DNA of 32,565 nucleotides from Chara braunii (GCA_003427395.1 BFEA01000321.1:504870-537434), one strand, 5' to 3'. Positions 1 to 10,393 are shown, counted from the first letter of the stretch. Translations and numbers: made by a program. Notes: a model not told the origin generated them from the sequence alone.

Positions 1-50
<50 letters not shown>

Positions 51-118
51 AAGAAGAAGAAGAAGTAAACGAAGAAGAAGAAGGAAAAAGAAGAGATAGA
101 GGGCAAGAAGAGATAGAA
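1..118. repeat. (TA)n microsatellite then AAG-rich purine tract
   Basis: Positions 1-48 are pure TA dinucleotides running off the left edge. They pass directly into an AAG/GAA-rich purine tract to about 118. Similar purine-rich heads precede the family A copies at about 3300-3410 and 19245-19310, so the purine part may belong to that element rather than being an independent satellite. Confidence 0.9.
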
Positions 119-940
119 GAAGATAATCCTCCTCAGTGTCTCACCTGCAGGTAACTGCTGCCAAGTTCTGATGTCTCCGGCGTGCGTTGTACTTCAGATC
201 TCAGGGGCAAAGCCCGACTGTGGCGCCTAAGTACGTACTTGAACGGTGCAGGTATGACCTCCGCCCTGTCTCCCTACCTACTCCTCTACCTCCGTCCTGT
301 CTCCCTACCTACTCCTCTACCTCCGCCCTGTCTCCCTACCTACTCCTCAACACAACACTTTATCGAACGCTGCTCCAGCAGCGTGTCGACCAAGAAGTGA
401 GCTACCTCAACCGTGTACCCAAAGTTGGGTTGGCCCAGCTATAAATAACGTTGGGCCTGGCGGTGCTTTCCACGGTCTGCAATCTGGACCGTCGGATAGG
501 AAGTCCGATCAGTGGCCGAGATTGCAAGCCCAAGTCCTGCTGTAGGTCGTGGCCTCAAAAACAGCCTGCCTGAGTCCCAACCGGACGTCTAGGCCTCCCT
601 GCTGCTACCGGACGAACCACAACCTGGTCCGAAAGGACTAGGCCAGGAATGGACACGGCCCCAAAACGTGGCCTTTGTCAGAACGGGTAGAAGGTCTGTT
701 CGAACAACTGAAAGTCCAAAACGATACCTGAAACAAACAAAAATAGGACAGCTAACACAACAACAAATAAATAAATAAATAAATAAATAAATGCTGCCTT
801 CGATCTGGCCTTGCGACCAGAAATATGGTCGAGGACCTCCAAGTCGCGTGCCTGGAATGGGCAGGCGGCTTGAGGGCCTCAACGACCATCGACCCCAAAA
901 AACAGGGCTCGTGTCGCTCAACATGTAACAGCATAGCCAA
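119..940 (+). mobile_element. Family A repeat, copy 1 (near full length)
   Basis: GC-rich dispersed element sharing ordered blocks with copies at about 3417, 6572, 11221 and 19300. In order these are TCTCACCTGCAGG (about 138), TATGACCTCCGCCCTGTC with a 47-bp-like internal repetition (about 253-345), AGCGTGTCGACCAAGAAGTGAGC (in part, about 380), GGCCCAGCTATAAATAACG (about 433), a hairpin block (about 475-528), CCGGACGTCTAGGCC (about 580), AAAAATAGGACAGC (about 738), an (AATA)n tract (766-792), and a terminal block ending near AACATGTAACA (about 930). No long credible protein frame is present. The TG..CA style end and upstream purine tract suggest an LTR with a polypurine tract, but a SINE-like or other non-autonomous element is also possible. 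Confidence 0.7.
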
Positions 941-1589
941 CCCCACAAGAAAGTTTGACACGCTGTATTTGAAATGCAAGAGTACCAAAACAATAGTGCA
1001 CAACACTTGAGACTAGGACTTAAGTACAAAAGCAAAAAATTCAGCGAAGCCCTAAGCACAACACAAAATATCAACTCTCTCTTCCTCCTCTCAGGGGAGA
1101 GTAACCATGCAGGCAACAGACCATGCAGACGCAGGAGTAGAAAGCCAAGCATCAAAGCAACAAAGCAGCAACGTCACAAGGCAAAAGGTAAGTACACAGG
1201 CAGGCTGCACAACACGGCTAATGGCACCGAGGCATAAACCAGCAGCATGACTACAAGCATATGATATTATATGAGTGCTGGGTGCGAGAGTTGTCTTAAA
1301 CCTGTTGAGAAGGAAACATCGAACCTACAGTTTGTTGCGAGGCGCACTGCTATGATCAAGACTCACTCATCTCTGCTATCATCCCCTGCACAAAATATAC
1401 ATACACTTGTAGGCTAACACAAAAAACAAGCATCACAACAACAAGGTAAGTATCAACATGTGCAAAAATTAAACTTTCGCAAGGCTTGGATAACATTATT
1501 TATTCAGCAAGTTCAAAAATCGCTCCTTCTACAACGGAAAAATTTCCTAGAATTAAATAATCGTTCTATAGTGAAATTAAATTCTAAAT
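941..1589. other. No gene recognised
   Basis: I see no supported gene here. Two plus-strand donor-like sites (AAGGTAAGTA near 1186 and 1444) occur in otherwise unremarkable sequence without a convincing frame. GC content falls toward the AT-rich fold-back element that follows. Confidence 0.4.
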
Positions 1590-1986
1590 TCTAAATTGTC
1601 ATTCCATCTTAAAAAATGTCATTCCAATTTTAAAATTTTCCGTCTTACTTAAAAACTTTCCTTCCAACAATGGGGTATCCCTTCTTATTTGAACTGCATG
1701 CTAGAGATGGAATGAAAATATGGACGAGTTCATGAAATATTTTACTTGGACTGTCATTCTAAGTAAGGATTTCCAGTCATAAATAGGTTAATCCAATCTA
1801 AATTAGAAGATATTTCTTGTAGTAGAATGAAAATTTAATTAAAACATTTCATAAACTCGTCCAGACTTTCGTTCCATCTTGAACAAATAGACGTTGTTGG
1901 AAGGGAAAGCTCATATTTAAACAGGATCTTATCAAATAAAACTGAAAATTTTAGAATTGGACGAACATTGGAATGATAATTTATAA
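1590..1986. repeat. Long AT-rich fold-back (inverted repeat) element
   Basis: The left arm (about 1590-1745) and right arm (about 1840-1986) are reverse complements of each other in register. AATTGTCATTCCA (1594-1606) pairs with the complement of 1970-1982, the ATTTTAAAATTTT block near 1626 pairs with 1945-1958, and GATGGAATGAAAATATGG with the following ACGAGTTCATGAAAT (1706-1737) pairs with 1846-1879. Weaker pairing continues inward and leaves a loop near 1780-1800. Identity is perhaps 75-85% by eye. The structure fits a fold-back MITE or hairpin-RNA source. I cannot define the exact termini or a target-site duplication. Confidence 0.75.
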
Positions 1987-2026
1987 ATATGAAGGATTTT
2001 TTTTTTATGGAATGTTTTTTCAACTT

Positions 2027-2570
2027 TCATTTCTCGTGGGAGTTTTTCTGTTGTATTTCAAAATTCATATCAGGTGTTATAGCTTTATTACTTTTCAAAG
2101 AAGTTTTTCCTCGTCTCACTTTCCCTGTCTCTCTCACATGCTTTGCGACAGTCAATTCTTTGTCCACCTTTCTTATTGATAAAGAAAAAAGATACTCAGT
2201 CTGATCTTTTGCAAACCTTTTGATTCTTTCTTGAACCTCAGCCATCCGCAACCTGTTTTTTTCTTCACTACGGTTCAGACGATTTCTTGTTCCGTCAATG
2301 TCATCTTCTAATATAAGGTGATAAAACGACAATTGTTGCGACGTGCATTTTGGAGGAATCTCCTTAATCAGATTAAACCCATCTACTAAAGCCAACAAAA
2401 ACCATGGTGATCCATATTGATACCTTCCACGTCTTCGTCATTCTGTGGAGCTCGTAAGTTCAATCTTTCTTTCGTTGCGTTCCTTTTCGACCGGGTTCAC
2501 CCCTCTACTTGCAGGCAAAACTCCTCCCAAAATCGTTTTCTCACACATGTGACAAGATCTCTTCAAACAC
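2027..2570 (-). pseudogene. Unrecognised charged coding frame with one internal stop
   Basis: Reading leftwards from about 2570, one frame stays open to a TAA-type end at 2027 except for a single TGA at 2438-2440, where one C-to-T change from CGA would explain the stop. The predicted product starts with a Cys-His-x-Cys pair in a basic context. It then has a hydrophobic-aromatic stretch (RYQYGSPWFLLALVDGF, about 2437-2385) and ends in a long, highly charged, helix-forming part rich in Lys, Glu and Arg (about 2300-2030). I do not recognise the family. It lies next to a similarly charged frame at 2572-3231 and may be a later exon or frameshifted continuation. It could belong to an AT-rich transposon or to a decayed host gene. 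Confidence 0.35.
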
Positions 2571-2571
2571 C

Positions 2572-3231
2572 TTAAAAGGCTCTTGAATAAGCATTCATTA
2601 GGGAACCGGCTCCTTTTGCTGATAAAAGATTGAAAAAAATTCTCTCCTTCAAACTTCCATTTTCAATATATAGTATCGTTTTCAAATATTTTTGCAATTC
2701 GTCATCTATTGGAAAAATTTCTGCATCATATGCACGAGAGTACATACATGCTTGTCCAATTAGCCGAAACTGTTTTGTTGCTTTTCGAAAAAGCATTGTG
2801 CATTCTTCTTCTTCTGGTGTCAATTTTGAAATGATAAGTGTCGTGCGATCCTCTTGGACAACTTTCATCCTTTCACCCTCCGATTGTTCTTTCCTCATTC
2901 CTTTACTAGTCATACTTTTATTTAGAAGGAATGCATTTCTTTGAATAACAGAGCAACGATTCAATAATGCACTTGATTTTTCTCCCGCTGTACCAGTTAT
3001 CTCTTCATCGTCACGCACAATATCTCTTTGCACTCTCAAAGAACAATGTTCACCATCAGTCTCAGATGTAAAAGTTTTAGATACTCCCTTTGCAATCTCT
3101 AATCTCTTTGCCATCCGCAGAGATATGTTCCCCACATGATTTTTCATTCCCTCCTCTTGATTCTTCAGTATTTGCTGCCCTTGATAACTGCAACTTTCTT
3201 CTCGCCTTTGCTTCATTCTTTTTTTTTCTCT
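2572..3231 (-). pseudogene. Unrecognised charged coding frame, possible exon
   Basis: A minus-strand frame of about 219 codons runs from a good 3' splice site (GTTGTGTCTGCAG, ending at 3232) to a stop at 2572. The product is rich in Lys, Arg and Glu over its first two thirds. It ends with a more globular-looking part containing YSRAYDAEIFPIDDELQKYL (about 2740-2680). A competing frame from the same acceptor is also open for about 50 codons (3231-3085), so an old frameshift near 3085 is possible. No domain is recognised. The AT-rich composition matches the transposase island at 13-16 kb and contrasts with the GC-rich family A copies on both sides. The assignment as real coding sequence is tentative. 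Confidence 0.35.
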
Positions 3232-3416
3232 CTGCAGACACAACAAATCAACCTTGTCTGAATCAGTCAATGCAAGGCAAGCATATAGGTAGGCAATAAA
3301 GGATCTAGTGAGGAGGGGAGATTGAACAAAGGGAGGGAGGAAGATAAAAAGCACAAGGAGATGGAGGGAACAAGGGAGACCGAAGAGAGCGAGGGAGATG
3401 GAGTGATACATGCTCA

Positions 3417-4062
3417 GTCGAGTCCTCCTCGCTATCTCACCTGCAGGTAACTGCCGCCATGTACTGACCATCATCGTGTCCCTGTGCAGGTCGCTGGCAT
3501 GGAGCGCAGCTATGGCGCCTAGATAAGTACCGCTGACGCAGGTATAGCCTCCGACCCTCTGCCTACCTACACCTCTACCCCTATCTCCAGCGTAGTGTTG
3601 TAGTGTCGCAGCGCTGCACCAGCAATGTGTCGCCCAAGAAGTAAACTACTCGAATTGTGTGCTGCCTTGGTCTTGGCCCAACTATATGTAGCGCTGGGCC
3701 AGCCGGTCTGCCTCTGTGTGTCTTTGGTCCTACACCCAAAAACGTGGGCCTATTGGGTCTGGGTCCCGAACGGACGTCCAGACCCTGCACCTGGCCCAGA
3801 ACGACCTACCTCCAGGTGAACCCGGTCCAAGGCGCGGCCTTGGGGACTGCAGGTCCGAAACGCCGCCTGAACAGACAAAAATAGGACAACAAATAGATAA
3901 ATAAATAATAAATGAATGCTGTCTCGAATAGAATCCTGCAACCTAAGGGTCAGCCGTGGGCCTCCTGGGCGCGCGCCCGAAGGGGGTGTGGCATGGGGGG
4001 CCCCAGCAATCGTCGGGCCCCCAAAATGGGGCCCGTGTGCAGGCAGGCTCAACATGTAACAA
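3417..4062 (+). mobile_element. Family A repeat, copy 2 (near full length)
   Basis: This copy repeats the block order of copy 1: TCTCACCTGCAGGTAACTG at about 3436, GCTATGGCGCCTAG at about 3510, GTGTCGCCCAAGAAGTAA at about 3627, CCAACTATATGTAGCGCTGG at about 3675, ACGGACGTCCAGACC at about 3770, and GGCGCGGCCTTGGGGACTGC at about 3831. It ends with ACAAAAATAGGACAACAAAT at about 3874, a short (AATA)n-like tract and AACATGTAACA at about 4050. A purine-rich tract (about 3310-3410) precedes it. There is no plausible protein. It is closer to copy 5 at 19.3 kb than to copies 1 and 4 in the middle section, suggesting subfamilies. Confidence 0.75.
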
Positions 4063-4552
4063 GGAATGAGCAAAGGAGATAGAGAGCAATATAGACAAAA
4101 ATAATGAGGGTGATGAAGAGAGTGAGGGAAATTAAGGGAATTGGTTATCCCATTCCGTACGGTTCATAGCTGCGGTATGTGATTCCAAGTCTGCAGAAGA
4201 CCGCACCGCTGTCATGACCTGCTGGCGTGGTGGCACAACTGGCGTGGCCTGCTGATGTGGCCTGCTGACGTGTCACCACTGATGTTTCGACGCTGACAAG
4301 GAGCAAAAGTCAAGATGTGGAGGAAAAAAAAGAAGGGCAGCATTCACGAAAGGGGTGGGAGGGAGGGGAAAAAAATTCACATCCTTTCCCTGCCCCCATG
4401 GGGCGAGACAATCGCCCAGATTCATTGCAACGGAGGGTGAGAAGTTCCACGTAACTGCAGGAATTAAAAACGGGAATAAATGGGGTTTTGCAAGGAATAT
4501 GAGTGCGAACGATATACAAAAATCCAAATTGCAAATCACACAAAAGTCCACA
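4063..4552. other. No gene recognised; short CTGCTG(A/G)(C/T)GTG repeats
   Basis: No supported gene. Between about 4218 and 4290 a roughly 15-18-bp motif around CCTGCTGACGTGG is repeated three to four times with variation. The long open frame on the minus strand here overlaps the tandem repeat and has no domain signal, so I treat it as chance. Confidence 0.4.
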
Positions 4553-5637
4553 TAGTCATGCACCGAGCAGATAGCATAATTGCACCAAGATACCATCCAC
4601 TTAAGAGCGATACAGCAGAATCGTGAGTCAATGTTCAAGTCCTGAGGCCACACCAACACAATATCTAATGTAACTCTTCCTGAATGGCGCAAGGCGCCCT
4701 ACCTACTCTACTTAGCCTAACTAGCCTATCTACGTTCAGCCACATGACGACTTCACCTCCGAAGACCAGCGTGCATGGCGTCAACACCAATGCCGACCTC
4801 CTCTCACACCCCAGGTATGTACTCTCTCGTTCCTCTTAACATCTTCCTTCTCCCACACAAGCGCCTCCTTCCGAGAAGACCATCGTCGCCCGCCTTACCC
4901 TTGCGCGCCCTGCAGCCCAGCTATGGCTGCCTGCGCCCCGCTGCCCTGCAGCGCCCCTCGTAGTCATGCACCAAGCAGATAGCACAATTGCACCAAGATA
5001 CCATCCACTTAGGAGCAATACAGCAGAATCGTGAGCCAATGTTCAAGCCCTCAGGCCATACCAACACAATATCCAATGTAGCTCTTCCTTAATGGCGCAA
5101 GCCGCCCTGTCTAGAATGTCTACGTTCAGCAATAGGACGACTTCACATTTGAAGACCAGCATGCATGACGTCAACACCAATGCCGACCTCCTCTCACATC
5201 CCAGGTATGTACTCTCTCGCTCCCCTTAAGATCCTCCTCCTTTTACAGAAGCGCCTCCTTCCCAGAAGAACATCGTCGCCCGTTTTACCCCTACGCGCCC
5301 TGCAGCCCGGCTATGGTTACCTGCGCCCCGAGCAAATAGCACAATTGCACCAAGATACCATCCACTTAAGAGCGATACAGCAGAATAATGAGTCAATGTT
5401 CAAGCCCTCAGGCCACACCAACACAGTATTCAATGTAGCTCTTCCTGAATGGCGCAAGGCGCCCTGCCTACTCTACTTAGCCTAACTAGCCTATCTACGT
5501 TCCGCCACAGGACGACTTCGCCTCCGAAGACCAGCGTGCATGACGTCAACACCAATGCCGACCTCCTTTCACACCTCAGGTATGTACTCTCTCGTTCCCC
5601 TCAACATCTTCCTTCTCCCACACAAGTAGCCTTGACG
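4553..5637 (+). repeat. Tandem triplication, unit about 370-410 bp
   Basis: Three head-to-tail diverged units begin at about 4553 (TAGTCATGCACCGAGCAG), 4961 (TAGTCATGCACCAAGCAG) and 5328 (GAGCAAATAGCACAATTG). All contain TTGCACCAAGATACCATCCA, GAATGGCGCAAG, GACGACTTC and GTCAACACCAATGCCGACCT, followed by a CAGGTATGTACT donor-like junction. The third unit diverges near 5630, where family B sequence begins. Frames inside are interrupted, so this is not a clean gene. The repeated exon-like end followed by GTATGT suggests a duplicated gene or element fragment. Confidence 0.8.
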
Positions 5638-6560
5638 CCTTGCACGAGCGCACGTGCCCGCACCTTGCCTATCAGCGCCAGTAGCAGCCCGCCAGCGCCC
5701 GCTCCAATAGCGTTGCCGCTAGCATGCAAGTGCGCGAATGAGCCTCCAGGCAGTGAGCTCTTTCCTATATGGAAAGAGCCTCCTGCCTTCGCAGCCTGGC
5801 TGGCCTGGGCCTGGGCCCAGAAGCTTCCGGTAGGCCATAGGATGTTGCGCCTCTGTTGCAGCTACTGGGCCTCGTTCGGTTGGGCCAGCCAACTGTCTGT
5901 GTATGAGGCTGCGATTCTGGCCCAAGGTTCTGTTCTTCCAGAAAGGCATGGAGGCCGTGATATTCCCTTGCTGCTCGGGCTGTGTTTTTTCAACCAACTG
6001 GCGCGTCGAAACTGTCTTGACCCCAAATACGAAATTGATAGCTAGGGTATCACGTAATTTGTTAGGCCCGCCTTCACTTAGGGCGGGCACATCTGTAGCA
6101 AGGGGCCCCTTAGGCCTGCCAAGGACCCAGATCCTCGCAAAATGATTAACAATAATAATAACAATTAAATGATAATAGAACTACGCAAGAAAAAAAATCC
6201 ACAAGTCCTAGTAATTCCAAAATAAAAAAAATCAAAATTAAATCAGATAATAGTATGTGCAGAAAATTTCAAATTGGAAACTTCACTACCAAAGAGATTT
6301 TCATGTAAATAATAAAATTTCCGAATTTGCAATAACAAAAAGTAATCGAAAAAAAAATATTGAAATTTTCGCTACCGTTAAATACGTGAATTCGTGAAAA
6401 AAAAAACCGATAACTGAAAAAAGTATCAGAAATTTCTGAAATGAGAAAAGTCGCACTTCAGCTATTTATTGCGAAATTCAGCTGCACGCATCCACACAAA
6501 TATTCAGGAAAAAATAATAATAATTTACTTCGGATTACCTAAGCAACGAATTTCCGAACG
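5638..6560 (+). mobile_element. Family B repeat, copy 1 (GC-rich part plus AT-rich tail)
   Basis: The GC-rich part (about 5638-6130) shares blocks with 17690-18245: CCTATATGGAAAGAGCC versus CCTTTATGGAAAATGGC, TGGCCTGGG..CAGAAGCTTC(C/T)GGTAGGCC, and AGGCCCGCCTTCACTTAGGGC versus AGGCCCGTCTTCACTTAGGGC. Both copies run into an AT-rich tail with palindromic AGAAATTTC/GAATTTGC motifs (6131-6560 here). No coding capacity is visible. The copies are strongly diverged, so the family is old. The class is not determined. Confidence 0.6.
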
Positions 6561-6571
6561 TTTTCAGAAAG

Positions 6572-6898
6572 GCGTTGAGTTGCAACGCCGGTCCAGCAGC
6601 GTGTCGCTCAAGAAGTGAGCTACTCCAACTGTGCGTGGCCCAGCCTCACCCCAGCTAAATGTAGTGATGGGCGGCTAGGCGTGCTGCTGGAACTGGCCTC
6701 AAAACGGCCTACTTGGTCTGGGCCCTTACTGGGCATCCAGACCGTGCTGCTGATGCAGCAAGGCGTAAAAACGCGCCTGGCCTAAAAATGGCCCCGTCCC
6801 TGTGTACCCAGCCCAAGGCGTCGCCTTGGGGTCTACAAGTTCAAAACGACGTCTTCACAATAAAAAATAGGACAACACGTAAGTAAAATAAATAAAGC
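6572..6898 (+). mobile_element. Family A repeat, copy 3 (truncated at both ends)
   Basis: This fragment contains the middle of family A: AGCGTGTCGCTCAAGAAGTG at about 6598, a GGCCCAGC..CCCAGCTAAATGTAG block, GGCATCCAGACC, GGCGTCGCCTTGGGGTCTAC at about 6818, and AAAAATAGGACAACA at about 6862 with a short AATAAATAAA. It lacks the TCTCACC head and the 3' TGTAACA end. It starts directly after the AT-rich tail of family B and runs into a 52-bp tandem repeat. Confidence 0.65.
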
Positions 6899-7073
6899 AG
6901 ATACAACACTTGATCGTATGAGAAGATCAGATATGAGCCTGATCAAAGCAGATACTACACTTGATCGTATGAGAAGTCCGTAAAATAAATAAGGCTCTCG
7001 AGTTGATACTATGCTTGATCGTATGAGAAGATCGGATATGAACCTGATCAAAGCATATACTACACTTGATCCT
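6899..7073 (+). repeat. Short tandem repeat, about 52 bp period, 3.5 units
   Basis: The motif ACACTTGATCGTATGAGAAG recurs with starts (at CTTGAT) at 6909, 6960, 7014 and, partially, 7065, giving periods of 51, 54 and 51 bp. GATC(A/G)GATATGA(G/A)CCTGATCAAAGCA follows in most units. No coding potential is visible. Confidence 0.8.
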
Positions 7074-7115
7074 GTGGGGTCTGGCTGGGGGGAGGGGGAA
7101 GATAGTTAGATTGGG

Positions 7116-7118
<3 letters not shown>

Positions 7119-7169
<51 letters not shown>

Positions 7170-7253
7170 CGCTCATGCATGCATGTACCTTTTTTTTTTT
7201 TTAAAGGTCTGGATGGACCACGGATCGTGGGGTCGGGTGGGTCTCTCTCTGTT

Positions 7254-7326
<73 letters not shown>

Positions 7327-7432
7327 CGCGCGGGCACGCCCCTCATGCCTCGATCGATCGATCAATTATGGGAGCAAAACATGCCTTCTCGATCGAATTG
7401 CGAGAAAGAGAGAGAGAGTAGATTTGCTTCTT

Positions 7433-7531
<99 letters not shown>

Positions 7532-7669
7532 CGCGCGGGCACGCCCCTCATGCCTCGATCGATCGATCAATTATGGGAGCAAAACATGCCTTCTCGATCG
7601 AATTGCGAGAAAGAGAGAGAGAGTAGATTTGCTTCTTCTCCCGAATGCCACGACGATGGATTGAGCAGA

Positions 7670-7735
<66 letters not shown>
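7119..7735 (+). repeat. Long (CT)n arrays with a duplicated 110-bp spacer
   Basis: Four CT arrays (about 7119-7166, 7259-7321, 7438-7527 and 7675-7733) alternate with unique spacers. The spacer starting TTGTGCGCGCGGGCACGCCC at 7322 reappears almost perfectly at 7528, so array plus spacer is duplicated with a 206-bp period. The open frames reported by six-frame translation here are only Ser-Leu or Arg-Glu simple repeats and are not genes. Confidence 0.95.
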
Positions 7736-7737
<2 letters not shown>

Positions 7738-7858
7738 GTCGTGCGCCGCTCGTGGAAAAGAAGCTACCGGTAGTTACATCACGGGCAGCCTACGGGAACC
7801 CATTTATGAAAATGGACAACGATGCGCCGCGCGTGAAAAAGTTGTCGGACCCAGTCAC

Positions 7859-7986
7859 AAATCTGCGATCTGGACCACCGGGCCCTACCGGCTCAGCGGC
7901 CAGGATGTACGCGGTCGTAAGATCAGAACACCGCATTGATCCAGGTCGTCGGTCCGATAGGTCCCGACTGCCCAGATCGCAGATTT
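7859..7986. repeat. Inverted repeat, 15-bp perfect core
   Basis: AAATCTGCGATCTGG (7859-7873) is the exact reverse complement of 7972-7986. Weaker pairing continues inward for about 18 more bases and leaves a loop of about 60 bases. The arm sequence resembles the hairpin block of family A (about 475-528 and 11886-11940). No gene is supported in the surrounding 7736-8200 stretch. Confidence 0.6.
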
Positions 7987-8258
7987 CTTACATTATTTTC
8001 CTCCATCTCTCTTGCTTCCTCCATCTGCCTTGTTCTTTGCTGGAGCGAGGAGCATCTTCCTTGCTGGAGGAGGATGCAAAGTAGATACAAGTATCGAAGA
8101 ATACCAAGTGAACCAAGGAAGAGCGAGCAATGGGGGTTGAGGGAGCAAGAGGGATGAATGGAGCAAGGGAGGCAAGTTAGGCCTGACTTAATTTAGGTTT
8201 CACATGCAACACAAGAAAAAACAAACCACAAGCCTTAGGGATTTCACATGGTACTTAC

Positions 8259-8507
8259 CTTGTCGAATCCGTTTTTCTGGGCTTGACACTTCTTGTGTCA
8301 ATTCTTTCTGATTGAGATATCGTAATGCTTCTTCTTGTAACAGTGCTGCATAAGAACCGTATGAAACAAGATTTTGGTGTTCTTTGACATCATGAACTCG
8401 CTTCGCTTTGCTTTGCTTCTTGATGCGGTCCCTGAGTTCATCGAATTGTTTTCGACTCATGGACGAATCTCCTTTCATAACGATTATTTGCAGATTTAAT
8501 ACTCCAG
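8259..8507 (-). CDS. Candidate internal exon, charged helical protein of unknown family
   Basis: A minus-strand segment of 249 nt is bounded by a good 3' splice site (pyrimidine-rich tract then TTTCAAG, exon from 8507) and a consensus donor (ACAAG then GTAAGTAC, exon end 8259). Both ends are phase 1, so the exon is symmetric and open for all 83 codons. The product is charged and helix-prone (for example SRKQFDELRDRIKKQSKAKR), with a Tyr/Leu-rich middle. I do not recognise it. It lies upstream, on the same strand, of the charged frames at 2.0-3.2 kb, but the phase does not join neatly to the frame I favour there. It could be an exon of a host gene or of a decayed element. Confidence 0.4.
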
Positions 8508-8710
8508 CTTGAAATGACAATAAGCGAAAAACAATGATATATTAGAGTCTTTCACAAGACAAACCCCTTGATATGTATCAAAACCTACGCTACCAGGTAT
8601 TTGATCACCGGATACATGGGGGAGACGATCGAGTTGGGCTTCTGGGACCTCAGTTGTCCACAATCTAAACAACCAGGGTGGGAGGTAAAAGAACTTACCT
8701 AAAACAAAAG

Positions 8711-8965
8711 TGTGTGTGTACGTGTGTGTAAAAACATACTCTCTCTCTCTCACACACACACACACATATTCTCTCTCTCTCCTACACACACATACATACA
8801 CTCACACACACACACACGCACACACACAATGGCATGTCTTGCTCTAGCACACCCATCTCTCCCTCTCTTCCCCGCTCCTTGGCTCTCTCTCGTGCCTCTC
8901 CTCCCTACCGAACGTCGGAGCTACTTTCCCTACAACGCGTGTGCCATCATGGACAAGCGTCTCTT

Positions 8966-9024
<59 letters not shown>

Positions 9025-9161
9025 CTCTATCTCTCTCCTTCTCTCTCTCTCTGTGAGTAGAAAAACAGGTAACAATTACCAGAATTAAAAGAAACAAAAT
9101 AATCCCGTCTGCGTGTCAATGTAGGTTTTACCCCCCGCAATCCCTCTCTCTCTCTCTCTCT

Positions 9162-9210
<49 letters not shown>

Positions 9211-9374
9211 ACTTACACACACAAACATGCACACCCACACACCTTTTCTTTCCCCTCCGTCAAACTTGGATCAGTAAAGAGAAAATTAGCATATGCCTTG
9301 CAGAAATTGCAGGTATGACATGCGTCAATCGTGTTGTTCCTCATGTTCTTCTTCTTAATGCTCTCCCCCCCCCC

Positions 9375-9423
<49 letters not shown>

Positions 9424-9523
9424 CTCTTCTTATCCCTCCGTCAAACTCTGATCGATATCGAAAAAATTAGCGTGTGCCCTGCAAAATCGTGCTCTTCTTC
9501 TTCATGCTCTACCCCGCTCACCC

Positions 9524-9596
<73 letters not shown>

Positions 9597-9645
9597 ACAC
9601 ACACACACACACAGACACCGACACACACGCACACACAAAAGAAAA
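8711..9645 (+). repeat. Cluster of CA, CT and TATC microsatellites
   Basis: Compound simple repeats: CT/CA mixtures at 8711-8830, CT then (TCTA)n at about 8964-9055, CT then CA at about 9143-9208, C/CT/CA at about 9364-9421, and CT/CA at about 9523-9630. Two of the CA blocks are followed by similar text (CCCTCCGTCAAACTTGGATC at 9253, CCCTCCGTCAAACTCTGATC at 9433), so the block is duplicated with a period of about 180 bp. Frames of Ser-Leu or Thr-His repeats here are not genes. Confidence 0.9.
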
Positions 9646-9744
9646 CAGACTTTGCTCTCTCTTTCTCTCTCTCTTTGTCCATCTCCCTCCCTCCCCCCTC
9701 CCTTCAGGAAATGTCTTTGTCGTGCACTGTTCAACAAATGCAAC

Positions 9745-10393
9745 AATGGAAGAGGAGGTGGGCAGCTGGATGGGCAGCGGGATGGTGAATGGGTGGGCAG
9801 CGGAACGGAGGCCAGAGCGGAGGTGAGCGGAGGTGAAGGAGAAGTGGCGGAGGCGGAGAGGAGAGGGCGGGGGAAGGAGATGGGGAGGAGATGGCGGGGG
9901 AAGGAGACGGGGCGGAGATGGCGGTAGGAAGCGAGCGGAGGCGAAGAGGAGATAGTCAAAGGGAGACGGGCGGTGGCGGATCGGAGATGGCGGGAGGAAA
10001 TAGACGGGAGGTGGGTAGAGGCCGAGGGGAGGCAAGCGCAGGTAGCGGGTGGAGGTCGATAAGAGGAGGGTGGAGGGGAGGTGGGCGGAGGTAGCGGGCG
10101 GAGGGGAGGTGGGCGGAGGCAAAGGGGAGATGGCGGGAGGAGGTGGACGGAGGCCGAGGGGATGGGCGAAGGTAGCGGGTGGAAGGAGCGGGCAGAGCAA
10201 AGGTGGGCAGATGTCGAGGGGAGATGGGCGAATGCCGAGGGGAGATGGGCGAATGCTGACAGGAGGTGGGCGGAGGCGGAGAGGAGAAGGCGGGAGGAGG
10301 TGGACGGGAGGTGGACGGAGGTGGCGGGCGGAGAGAAGGTAGGCAGATCAGGAGGAGGAGATGGATGGAGGAGGCGGGCGGGAGGCAGAGATG

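Noticed and set aside
589-1155. 188-codon minus-strand open frame antisense to family A copy 1
   Set aside because: It covers the repeat and its (AATA)n tract, is not kept in the other copies, and has no domain signal.
4273-4692. 139-codon minus-strand open frame, Cys/Phe-rich
   Set aside because: It runs into the first unit of the tandem triplication and is closed in the other two units.
7066-7939. Long open frames of Ser-Leu, Arg-Glu or Thr-His repeats over microsatellites here and at 8.7-10.6 kb and 19.0-19.4 kb
   Set aside because: They are translations of dinucleotide and tetranucleotide repeats with no flanking domain or splice support.
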